A stretch of DNA of 64,000 nucleotides from Methanobacteriota archaeon (GTDB lineage: Archaea; JAADCQ01; Methanopyri; Methanopyrales; Methanopyraceae), in assembly GCA_027064425.1 (NCBI GenBank), contig JAMOPO010000052.1, positions 140,521 to 204,520 of the forward strand, written 5' to 3'. This document shows, in pieces, positions 51,050 to 59,900 of the stretch. The position numbers and the translations under genes were made by a program. The notes beneath the pieces were generated by a model. The model did not search any database, was not told the origin of the DNA, and saw nothing but the letters and a program-made list of their open reading frames with translations. Positions within the stretch are counted from its first letter, which is position 1. Every line of letters starts with the position of its first letter.

Positions 51050-51856
51050 TTGCACGCGTTCCTTCTCGCCGGCGATAACGTCGAGCTGGCGCTGATGGAA
51101 TTAAAGGGCGCGCTCCGGGCGGAGGTGGGCGAGAGGGAGGTCGAGGTCCACGACCGGGTCGCGGTGGTCGAGGGACTCACCGACGATGAGGCGGAGCGGG
51201 TCGTTCGGCGGCTCGCCCGGACGCACGCGGTTTACCGGCTCGGTGAAGGGAACGCCAGGCTCGAGATCGGGGGCGAGCGCAGGCGGGCCCGACTCCTCGC
51301 GGAGCGCGAGAAGCTGTCCGACCGTAAGCCGCACAAGCGCCCCGAGTTCATGCCCGACTCCACGGAGCCCTTCCTGGCCCGAGCCCTGGTCAACCTGGCC
51401 GAGGCACGGCGCGGGGAGCGCCTGCTGGACCCGATGTGCAACGTGGGTGGGATCCTCATCGAGGCGGGGCTGATCGGGTGCGTACCCGTCGGAGTCGAGG
51501 TCCGGGAGGAGCTCGTGGAGCGGGCGGAGCGTAACCTGCGGCACTACGGGATCAAGGAGTACGAGCTGCACGCGGGCCGGGCGGAGGAAGTGGACGAGAT
51601 TCTGGATGAACCTGTGCAGGCGGCCGCCGTGGACCCACCGTACGGTAGGTCCTCCTACATTGAGGGGGGCCCGGTCGAGCGGCTGCTGCTGAACACCCTG
51701 GACGCGCTGTCCGAGGTCGTCGAGGGTAAGGTCTCGCTGACCGCGCCCGTGGACGCCTGGGAAGAAGTTAAAGGGAGCGTGAGAAGGGTGGAGGGCGAGA
51801 CCCGGGACCGCGTTCACCGCAGTCTCACCCGAGTCATCGCCGTTGTCGTGCCCTAG
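51050..51856 (+). CDS. tRNA (guanine-10-N2) methyltransferase (Trm11 family)
   Basis: 268 residues. A reduced N-terminal THUMP-like region (residues 1-75) precedes the methyltransferase core: RPEFMPDSTEPFLARALVNLAEARRGERLLDPMCNVGGILIEAGLIG (SAM loop) and AAVDPPYGRSSYIEGG, with the DPPYG catalytic motif of N2-guanine methylases. It forms m2G or m2,2G at tRNA position 10. TTG 51050 is fixed by the GGGGG 7 nt upstream. Confidence 0.9.
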   Translation: MHAFLLAGDNVELALMELKGALRAEVGEREVEVHDRVAVVEGLTDDEAERVVRRLARTHAVYRLGEGNARLEIGGERRRARLLAEREKLSDRKPHKRPEFMPDSTEPFLARALVNLAEARRGERLLDPMCNVGGILIEAGLIGCVPVGVEVREELVERAERNLRHYGIKEYELHAGRAEEVDEILDEPVQAAAVDPPYGRSSYIEGGPVERLLLNTLDALSEVVEGKVSLTAPVDAWEEVKGSVRRVEGETRDRVHRSLTRVIAVVVP

Positions 51857-51858
51857 CG

Positions 51859-51908
51859 GTGATGACCGCGGACCGCTCCTGACCTGTGATGAGTTTTCGG
51901 GGAGCTGA
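51859..51908 (+). ncRNA. C/D-box guide sRNA
   Basis: A consensus archaeal C/D sRNA in the 60-bp gap between two convergent genes. Box C is GTGATGA (51859-51865), followed by a 13-nt guide. Box D-prime is CTGA (51879-51882), then a 3-nt spacer. C-prime is GTGATGA (51886-51892), followed by a 12-nt guide. Box D is CTGA (51905-51908). By the N+5 rule the D guide would direct methylation of a C within CTCCCCGAAAAC, and the D-prime guide a G within GAGCGGTCCGCGG. All four boxes are perfect and evenly spaced. Confidence 0.8.
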
Positions 51909-51916
51909 CCCCCGCC

Positions 51917-53293
51917 TCACAGGCGCTGCCGCAGGTACGCTATCACCGCCCGGGCCCCGGACGCGATTATCCTTTTGAACAGGAACAGGTTGCCCTCGCG
52001 CAGGGCGCTCAGCAAGTACCTAGGGTTAAGGTAGTACGAGATGTACGCCCACTGCAGCAGCCGGCTCAGCTCCTTCCGACTCAAATGTTCGGTCCTCATC
52101 ACCGGATCCAGCGTTGTGTACCTCGACCAGTCGCGCACCTCAATTAGCCCCTTCTCCTCGGCCATGTCGTACAGAGGCGTGCCCGGATATGGGGTGCACA
52201 CTGTGAACTGCACGTAATCTGGTCTGATCCGGCGGGCGAACTTGATCGTCCTCAAGACGTCCTCCCGATCCTCCCATGGAAACCCCAATATGAACGACAG
52301 CAGTATCCTTAAGCCGTGCCGTTTTGCCACCTTCCGGCACCCAATAATGTCTCGTACCGTAATCCCCTTGTTGATCCTTTTCAGCGTCTCATTACTAGCC
52401 GACTCGGCCCCCACGTAAACCGTGGTGCACCCATGGTCACGCAGAATTTTGGCGACCTCGGGCGTGAGTAAATCCGCCCTCGCTCCGCAATCCCACGGGA
52501 CGTCGATTCCCTCCTCCCGCATCTTTTCACAGATCTCTCTCAACCGGCGCTTGTGCACGGTGAACACGTCGTCCACGAACTCGATTCGATCCACTTTGAG
52601 CTCCTCCACCAGGTACCGCAGCTCCTCCACCACGAGCTCCGGGCTCTTCCCCCTCCATCTAGGGAACAGTCGAGAGGAGGCGCAGAAGATGCATCGGAAC
52701 GGGCATCCGCGGCTCGTGATCACCGGGGCGAACCTGACCCCGTCCGCCGCGTAGTTGTCCAGGTCGACCTTGTCGTACGCCGGGATCGGCAGCCGATCCA
52801 GGTCCTCCGGCTCCTTCCGGTCCGGGTTTCGCACGATCCGGGAGCCGTCCCGGTACGTGATTCCATCGATATCTGAGAAGTCGGGCTCATCCCACCCGTC
52901 CACCTCTTCCAGTACCCGGGTAGTCGGCGTCTCCCCCTCACCGCGGATGATCACGTCGGCCCGGCCCTCTCTCAGGGCTTCTCGGTCCATGAAGGTGGGG
53001 TGCGGGCCCCCCAGGAACACGAACTTGCCCAGCTCCTTCGCCATCCTGGCGACCCGGTAGGCCGACGGGGCCACCGGGGTGGTGGCCGTGACGCCGATCG
53101 CGTCGTACTTCTTCAGCACTCCGGGTAAGTCCTCCATGCCGACGCCCTCGGCGGGGCAGTCCAGGATGTCCACGTGGAACCCTTCCTCCTCGAGCTTGGC
53201 GGCCAGGTGCACCAGCCCGAGCGGGAACGAGGAGACCCCGAGCACCCGGGCGATGTTGTCCTCAAACGGCGGCTGGACCAGCAGCACTTTCAC
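51917..53293 (-). CDS. B12-binding radical SAM protein
   Basis: 458 residues. The N-terminus is a cobalamin-binding-like Rossmann domain (VLLVQPPFEDNIARVLGVSSFPLGLVHLAAKLEEEGF), without an obvious DxHxxG. The radical SAM cluster is Cys197-xxx-Cys201-xx-Cys204 in SRGCPFRCIFCASS. A VEELKVDRIEFVDDVFTV segment follows, and the C-terminus is helical (YISYYLNPRYLL). It resembles BchE/hopanoid-type methylases and cyclases. The substrate is unknown. The GTGA overlap with the SPASM gene upstream suggests a joint pathway. Confidence 0.88.
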   Translation of the reverse strand: MKVLLVQPPFEDNIARVLGVSSFPLGLVHLAAKLEEEGFHVDILDCPAEGVGMEDLPGVLKKYDAIGVTATTPVAPSAYRVARMAKELGKFVFLGGPHPTFMDREALREGRADVIIRGEGETPTTRVLEEVDGWDEPDFSDIDGITYRDGSRIVRNPDRKEPEDLDRLPIPAYDKVDLDNYAADGVRFAPVITSRGCPFRCIFCASSRLFPRWRGKSPELVVEELRYLVEELKVDRIEFVDDVFTVHKRRLREICEKMREEGIDVPWDCGARADLLTPEVAKILRDHGCTTVYVGAESASNETLKRINKGITVRDIIGCRKVAKRHGLRILLSFILGFPWEDREDVLRTIKFARRIRPDYVQFTVCTPYPGTPLYDMAEEKGLIEVRDWSRYTTLDPVMRTEHLSRKELSRLLQWAYISYYLNPRYLLSALREGNLFLFKRIIASGARAVIAYLRQRL

Positions 53294-54699
53294 TCGCCGG
53301 TGCCCCCAGCGGCCATGACGCACCCGGGGTCCGGGCCGCGCACACCGCCCTCGATCGCGTAGGCGCGCGCTCTGCACCCGCCGCACACGTACCGGAACTC
53401 GCACTCGCCGCACGGACCTTCCAACTCGTCGCGGTCCCGACACGCCCAAAGCACCTCGTGGTCCCAGAGCTCCTCCGGGTCGTCCTCCAGGATGTTCCCG
53501 ATTTTAATCGGAAGGAACACGCACGGCTGGACGTCGCCGTTCGGTCGGATAGCCAGCAGGAATCGGCCGGCGCCGCACCCACCCAGGAACTCCACCAGGG
53601 GCTCGACCCACCGACCCTCCCCGGAGTACGCGAAGTGGGTGCCGTAAAGCACGCCCCCCTCCCCGGACTCGGACATTTGGAGGCTCACTCGGGCCATCTG
53701 TGGTGCGGTGGAGTAGACCATCAAGTCCCGGTCCAAAGCCTCTCGAACGAGCGTCTTGAGCACCTCCTCGCGGACCTCCGGCGGCAGGTCCAGCTCCGGA
53801 CGGAACCGGCCCTGCCCCGTGGGTATGAAGTTGAACACGGCGACCCCGTCGGCCCCGAGCTCCTCGGCGAGGTCCAGCATCTGCGGGAGCTCGTCCACGT
53901 TGTTCCGGTGCACGGTGAACGCGATCACCGTCATCATGTCCGTCTCGGCGCAGTGGCGGACGCCCTCCACCGCCCGCTCCCAGGCGCCCTTGACCCCGCG
54001 GAACTTGTCGTGCGTCTCGGGGCGTGCCCCGTCCAAGCTGATCTCAACGTACTCCACGCCGGCGGCCTCCAGCCGCTCCGCCGTGTCCCGATCGATCAGG
54101 GTGCCGTTCGTGGCGAGCGCCGTGAACATTCCCTCGCTCGCGGAGGCCTCGGCCAGCTCGAAGAAGTCGTCCCGCATCAGGGGCTCACCGCCGGAGAACG
54201 CCAGCCCGGGGACGTTCCACTCCGAGAGCCGCTCGATGACCTCCAGCGCCCGCTCGGTGTCCAGCTCGCCCGGCGCGGGCTTGCCCGCCTCCGAGTAGCA
54301 GTGCTCGCACCGCAGGTTGCACAGCCCCGTCACGTCCCACACCACGAGGTACGGGGCGGCCGGGACGAAGGGCTTCCGAACCCCGTATCGGTAGATTCCG
54401 AGTAAGGTGACCGCGACGCCCCTCCGGTAGGCGTCCATCGACATTATCTCTCGGAGGGTCTCCTCCTCCACCCCGACCGCTCCCGCCGCCTTCTCCACGA
54501 ACTTCCTCACGGTCTTGGCCGCAACCTTGCACTTCCAGCACGCATCCTCACGTCCTCCGTAGGCCACGTCTAACGCGACTTTCACCCTTACATCTCCACA
54601 CGATTCACACTCCTTGGTGGCCACTTTCATCAGTTTCTTACCCACTCTCGAATCCAGAATACGGTTCAGCACGCGTATGAACTCAGCAACCCTAGCCAT
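53290..54699 (-). CDS. Radical SAM/SPASM protein with N-terminal Cys motif
   Basis: 469 residues. The radical SAM motif is Cys127, 131 and 134 in GLCNLRCEHCYSEAG, followed by AFSGGEPLMRDD. The C-terminal SPASM-like cluster includes CGECEFRYVCGGCRARAYA. An extra N-terminal domain holds CESC (31-34) and CWKC (54-57). SPASM enzymes mature peptides or tetrapyrroles (AhbC/AhbD); the added Cys pairs could bind zinc or another cluster. It lies between the B12 radical SAM gene and cofH on one strand. Confidence 0.88.
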   Translation of the reverse strand: MARVAEFIRVLNRILDSRVGKKLMKVATKECESCGDVRVKVALDVAYGGREDACWKCKVAAKTVRKFVEKAAGAVGVEEETLREIMSMDAYRRGVAVTLLGIYRYGVRKPFVPAAPYLVVWDVTGLCNLRCEHCYSEAGKPAPGELDTERALEVIERLSEWNVPGLAFSGGEPLMRDDFFELAEASASEGMFTALATNGTLIDRDTAERLEAAGVEYVEISLDGARPETHDKFRGVKGAWERAVEGVRHCAETDMMTVIAFTVHRNNVDELPQMLDLAEELGADGVAVFNFIPTGQGRFRPELDLPPEVREEVLKTLVREALDRDLMVYSTAPQMARVSLQMSESGEGGVLYGTHFAYSGEGRWVEPLVEFLGGCGAGRFLLAIRPNGDVQPCVFLPIKIGNILEDDPEELWDHEVLWACRDRDELEGPCGECEFRYVCGGCRARAYAIEGGVRGPDPGCVMAAGGTGE

Positions 54700-54714
54700 A
54701 TCGTGCAGTCCCTC

Positions 54715-55803
54715 CTAATACATCTTCACCGGCTCGTAGAGGGTCGTGCGCTGCACCGGGGTGAAGCCGGCCTCCCGGATTATTTCTACCATTTCTTCGG
54801 GTTCCAACCGTTCCCCCTCGGTTGCTCCAGCCTCTCTGGATATATTCTCTTCCATTAACGTCCCGCCCAGGTCGTTGGCGCCCGCGTGCAGGGCGGCCTG
54901 AGCGAGCTTAACCCCGAGCTTGACCCACGAGGCCTGTATGTTCGGAATGACGGGTCCGAAGTACAGGCGGGCAACGGCGTGAACCAGCAGGTCCGTCATC
55001 CCGGAAACGCCCGGTCGAACGTCACCCTCCTTGTACAGCGGCGAGTTCGCGTGGACGAATGATAACGGTACGAACTCCGTGAAACCACCCGTGTCCTCCT
55101 GAATCCGCCGAAGACGCTTCATATGGTCGATCCAGTCGTGGGGTGAGTCCACGTGACCGTACATCATCGTGCACGTGGTCGGGATGCCCATCTCGTGGGC
55201 CGTCCGGATGATCCGCTCCCACTCGTCCGCGTCGATCTTGTCCGGGCAGATCCGCTTGCGGACCCGGGGCGAGAAGATCTCGGCCGCCGTCCCCGGCATT
55301 GAGTCCAGCCCGGCCTGCTTCAGCTCCCGCAGCACCTCCTCGAGCTCCTCACCCGCCAGCTCGCAGCAGTACTTGACCTCCATGGGAGAGTAACCGTGGA
55401 TGTGGATGTCCGGAGCCTGCGACTTGATCTCCTCCAGGATCTCCAGGTAGTACTCGAACGTGGCGTCCGGGTGCAGCGCGCCCTGCACGCAGACCTCCGT
55501 CGCCCCCTTGTCCCGGGCCTCGGCCGCCTTCTCGCCGACCTCCTCGGGCGACATCATGTAGGCGTCCGGGTCGTCCGGGTCCCGGCGGAAGGCGCAGAAC
55601 TTGCACCGGTTGATGCACACGTTGGTGAAGTTGATGTTCCGGTTGACGACGAACGTGACCTGCTCGCCGACCAGCTTCAGCCGGGCCTCGTGCGCCGCCT
55701 CCAGCACCTTGTACGGGTTGATCTTACCCTCCAGCGCCTTCAGCGCGGTCCCCTCGTCGATCCCACCGGAAACGGCCATGTTGACCAGCTCGTCCACGCT
55801 CAC
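54715..55803 (-). CDS. cofH: FO synthase subunit 2
   Basis: Joins tyrosine to 5-amino-6-ribitylaminouracil in F420 synthesis. The 362 residues have the cluster motif Cys63-INR-Cys67-KF-Cys70, with CVQGALHPD, GTAAEIFSPRVRKRICPDK and TTCTMMYGHVD typical of CofH. The start is GTG 55803, just after the cofG stop; an upstream extension would overlap cofG. FO is the chromophore precursor of the hydride carrier F420. Confidence 0.95.
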   Translation of the reverse strand: MSVDELVNMAVSGGIDEGTALKALEGKINPYKVLEAAHEARLKLVGEQVTFVVNRNINFTNVCINRCKFCAFRRDPDDPDAYMMSPEEVGEKAAEARDKGATEVCVQGALHPDATFEYYLEILEEIKSQAPDIHIHGYSPMEVKYCCELAGEELEEVLRELKQAGLDSMPGTAAEIFSPRVRKRICPDKIDADEWERIIRTAHEMGIPTTCTMMYGHVDSPHDWIDHMKRLRRIQEDTGGFTEFVPLSFVHANSPLYKEGDVRPGVSGMTDLLVHAVARLYFGPVIPNIQASWVKLGVKLAQAALHAGANDLGGTLMEENISREAGATEGERLEPEEMVEIIREAGFTPVQRTTLYEPVKMY

Positions 55804-55810
55804 GTCGTCG

Positions 55811-56890
55811 TCATCCCGCCGCGAATCCCTCCTCGTCCGCGAGCTCTTCGATGACGTCGGCGAGGTTCGCATGGTACCAGCCCCGGCGGACGTACTCCGG
55901 GTATATGGGCAGCCGCTCCCGGAGCCGTAGTCCCACCTCTTCGGTGAGTCTTTTCAGCTCTTCAATCTCCGGCCACGGCGCCTCCGGGTTCACGTAGTCC
56001 TTCGTGACCGGGGAGACGCCGCCCCAGTCGTTGGCACCCGCCAGCAGCGCCAGCTGCCCGGTCTCCCGGTTCAGGTTAGGCGGGACCTGAATCGGCACGT
56101 CCGGGAGCATGAGCCGGGCCTTCGCCACCGTCCTGAGCAGGTCCGCCGGCGTCGGCTCCGGGTGGTCCTCCATCGGAATCCCCGGCTTGGCCCGGAAGTT
56201 CTGGACGATCACCTCCTGCACGTGACCGTACCGCTCGTGCAGCTCCCGGATCTTCTCCAGCGTCTCCACGCGCTCCCTCCACGTCTCCCCGATCCCGATC
56301 AGGATGCCCGTCGTGAAGGGGACCTTCAGCTGCCCCGCGTACTTGAGCACCTTCAGCCGCTCCTCCGGCCGCTTGCCCGGTGAGTGCTCGTGCGGCCCAC
56401 CCTCCTCGCACAGCCGGTCCGAGAGGATCTCCATCATCAGACCCAAGCTCGCGTTCCACCGGCGCAGCTTCCGCATCTCCGACTTGGTGACCACCCCGGG
56501 GTTGCTGTGCGGGAGCATCCCGTACTCCTCCACGCACCGCCGACACAGGTCGACCAGGTACTCGATCGTGCTCGAGTACCCGTGCTCCTCCAGCCACTCC
56601 AGCGCCTCGTCGTACCGCTCCTCGGGCCGCTCCCCGAACGTGAACAGCACCTCCTTGCAGCCGGCGCGCCGGCCCGCCTCCACTATCTTGAAAACCTCCT
56701 CCGGAGGGAGGTAGGGGGAGTCCACCTCGTCCGGCTCCCGGCGGAACGTGCAGTACCGGCACCGGTTCCTGCAGAGCCTCGTCAGCGGCACGAATACGTT
56801 CTTCGAGTAGGAGACCACGCTACCGAACCTTTTTCGAGCCACCTCGTTGGCGCGCCGCATGAGGTCCAACAGCTCGCCTCCGAGGTTCAA
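55811..56890 (-). CDS. cofG: FO synthase subunit 1
   Basis: Radical SAM partner of CofH that closes the deazaflavin ring. The 359 residues contain LCRNRCRYCTFRREP (Cys40, 44 and 47), LFTFGERPEERYDEALEWLEEHGY, LPHSNPGVV and NDWGGVSPVTKDYVNPEAPWP. TTG 56890 has GGGGG exactly 7 nt upstream. It heads the minus-strand run cofG-cofH-SPASM-B12 radical SAM and diverges from ileS. Confidence 0.96.
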   Translation of the reverse strand: MNLGGELLDLMRRANEVARKRFGSVVSYSKNVFVPLTRLCRNRCRYCTFRREPDEVDSPYLPPEEVFKIVEAGRRAGCKEVLFTFGERPEERYDEALEWLEEHGYSSTIEYLVDLCRRCVEEYGMLPHSNPGVVTKSEMRKLRRWNASLGLMMEILSDRLCEEGGPHEHSPGKRPEERLKVLKYAGQLKVPFTTGILIGIGETWRERVETLEKIRELHERYGHVQEVIVQNFRAKPGIPMEDHPEPTPADLLRTVAKARLMLPDVPIQVPPNLNRETGQLALLAGANDWGGVSPVTKDYVNPEAPWPEIEELKRLTEEVGLRLRERLPIYPEYVRRGWYHANLADVIEELADEEGFAAG

Positions 56891-56916
56891 GGATCCGCCC
56901 CCTCGGGGGTCCCAGG
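56891..56916. promoter_or_regulatory. Shared palindromic Shine-Dalgarno element (cofG / ileS)
   Basis: The 26-bp gap contains CCCCCTCGGGGG at 56898-56909. Each arm provides GGGGG exactly 7 nt before a TTG start (56890 minus, 56917 plus). No TATA-like sequence fits between the genes. Confidence 0.7.
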
Positions 56917-59900
56917 TTGGAGCCCGGCCCGGAGCTGGAGCGCGAGATCCAGGAGCGTTGGGAGGAGGAGAACCTGCTGGAGAAGGTCCGTGAGAAGAAC
57001 CGTGACGGGCCGGTCTTTTACTTCCTAGACGGCCCCCCGTACGCCAGCGGCTCGATCCACCTGGGCACCGCCTGGAACAAGGTCATCAAGGACGCCGTCA
57101 ACCGGTACAAGCTCATGCGCGGCTACCGGGTCCGCCTGCAGCCCGGCTGGGACTGTCACGGCCTCCCGATCGAGGTGAAGGTGGAGCAGGAGGTTCTCTC
57201 GGACGAGATCGAGTGCAAGAAGGACATCGAGGAGAAGATCGGCGTCGACAGGTTCGTCGAGAAGTGCAAGGAGTTCGCCCTCAAGCACGTCGAGATCATG
57301 ACGGAGCAGTTCAAGCGCCTCGGCGTCCTGATGGACTGGGACAACCCGTACATGACCCTTGACAACGAGTACATCGAGGGCGCGTGGTACACGCTCAAGC
57401 GCGCCCACGAGCGCGGTCTCCTAACCCGAGACGTGCGCATCGTGAACTGGTGCCCGCGGTGCGAGACCGCCCTCGCCGACCACGAGGTCGAGTACAAGGA
57501 GATCGAGGATCCGTCCATCTTCGTCCTGTTCCCCGTCGAGGACGACTCGGAGGCCGAGGCGGATCTGCCCGACAACGCCGCCCTGTTGATCTGGACGACC
57601 ACGCCCTGGACCCTGCCGGCCAACCTGGCCGTCGCCGTGCACCCCGAGGAGGAGTACGTGCTCGCGCGCGCCGAGGTGAACGGCGAGGAGTGGCACCTGA
57701 TCGTCGCGGACAAGCTCAAAGTCGTGCTCTCCACCGTGGCGGACTCGTACGAGATCGTGGACAAGTTCTCGGGCGAGGAGCTCGAGGGCGTGCGCTACCG
57801 GCCCGCCCTCTGGGACGAGGTGCCCAAGCTGCGCGAGCTGCACGAGGAGAACGACCGCGTTCACCGGGTCTACGCCGCCGAGTGGGTCACGATGGAGGAG
57901 GGTACGGGCTGCGTCCACGTCGCCCCCGGTCACGGTGAGGAGGACTTCGAGCTGGGCCGCGAGGTCGGCCTGCCGGCGCACTGCCCGGTGGCCGACGACG
58001 GGACGTTCACCGAGGACGGGGGCAAGTACGAGGGTCTCTACGTGCGTGACGCGAACGAGGAGATCATCGAGGACCTGCGAAAGAAGGGTCTCCTCGCGCA
58101 CGAGGACACGGTCAAGCACCGGTACGGCCACTGCTGGCGGTGCAAGACTCCCATCATTTACCGGGCCACCGAGCAGTGGTTCCTGAAGGTGACCGAGGTC
58201 AAGGACGAGATGCTCGACTGGATCGAAAAGGTCGAGTGGATTCCCGAGTGGGCGGGCCACTCGCGCTTCAGGGACTGGGTCGAGAACGCGCGCGACTGGT
58301 GCATCTCCCGGCAGCGGTACTGGGGCATCCCGCTGCCCGTCTGGGAGTGCGAGGAGTGCGGGCACATCGAGGTCGTCGGCTCGCTCGACGAGCTGAAGGA
58401 GAAGGCCGAGAAGCTCCCCGAGGGTGAGCCCGATCTGCACCGGCCCTGGGTCGATAAGGTGATCCTCGAGTGCCCGGAGTGCGGCGGCGAGATGCGGCGC
58501 GTGCCGGACGTGCTGGACGTGTGGGTCGACTCCGGCGTCGCCGCCTGGGCCTCCCTGGGCTATCCCAAGCGCAGGAAGGAGTTCGAGGAGTGGTTCCTCA
58601 AGGAGGGCTCCTGCGACCCGGACGAGGAGGCGGCCGGGGCGGACTTCATCACCGAGGGTCACGACCAGACCCGCGGCTGGTTCTACTCGCAGCTCGGCTG
58701 CGGCGTGATCACGTTCGGCACGTGCCCGTACCGGACCGTCCTGATGCACGGGTTCACGCTGGACGAGGAAGGCCGCAAGATGAGCAAGTCGCTCGGCAAC
58801 GTGGTCGACCCGATGGACATCGTGGATAAGTACGGCGCCGACACGCTCCGGTGGTACGTCCTGCGGTCCAACGCCCCGTGGCGCGACATGCACTTCAGCT
58901 GGAAGGACGTGCGCGACACGCACCGCGCCCTCAACGTGCTCTGGAACGCCTACCGGTTCACCAAGATGTACTCCGAGCTGGACGAGTTTGACCCGGAGGA
59001 GCACCCGCTGGAGGAGCTTGAGGAGCACCTGCAGCCGGAGGACCGGTGGCTCCTGTCCCGGATCAACACCCTCGTCCGCGAGGTCACGGACGCGATGGAG
59101 CGGTACCACGTGCACGAGGCCGCGCGCGCCCTGTACGAGTTCGTGACCGAGGACCTGAGCCGCTGGTACATTCGGCTGGTCCGGGAGCGGGTGTGGCTCG
59201 AGCGCGACGACCCGCGCAAGCTCGCCGTGTACGCGGTGCTGTACTACGCGTTCGACCGCCTCGTGAGGCTGCTGAACCCGATCATCCCGCACGTGGCCGA
59301 GCACATCTACCGGGACCTGCTCCGGGGCGAGGACGATCCGGAGAGCGTCCAGCTCCTCGACTGGCCCGAGCCCGAGGAGAGGTGGATCGACGAGGACCTG
59401 GAGGAGGCCATGAAGACCGTGCGCGACGCCGCCGAGGCGGCGCTCTCCCTGCGGCAGAAGGCCGGCGTCAAGACCCGGTGGCCGCTGCGGAGGCTGTTCG
59501 TGGAGGTCGAGGAGCCGGACCGGCTCGAGGGGCTCGAGGACGTCCTGGCCCGGATCGTGAACGTCAAGGAGGTCGAGCTGGGCGAGGAGTTCGAGGAGAA
59601 GGTCCCGGTCGCGCGGCCCCGACCGGACAAGATCGGACCCGAGTTCCGGGACCTCGCCGGGCGGGTCATCCGGCACGTGGAGGAGCACGGCGAGGAGGTC
59701 GCGAGGGAGATCCGCGAGTCGGGCGAGTACCGGCTGGAGGTGGACGGGGAGGAGGTCGTGCTCACGGAGGAGCACGTGGAGATCGAGGAGCGGCTGCCCG
59801 AGGGCTGGGAGTCCGCCGAGTTCGAGGGTGGCCGAGTGTACCTGTACACCGAGATGGACGAGGAACTGCGCCGGGAGGCGTGGGCGCGGGAGGTCATCCG

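Noticed and set aside
49679-51856. A single 601-residue plus-strand gene covering 50051-51856
   Set aside because: Only the part after 51050 resembles a protein (the tRNA methylase). The rest is antisense to the GlmM-like gene.
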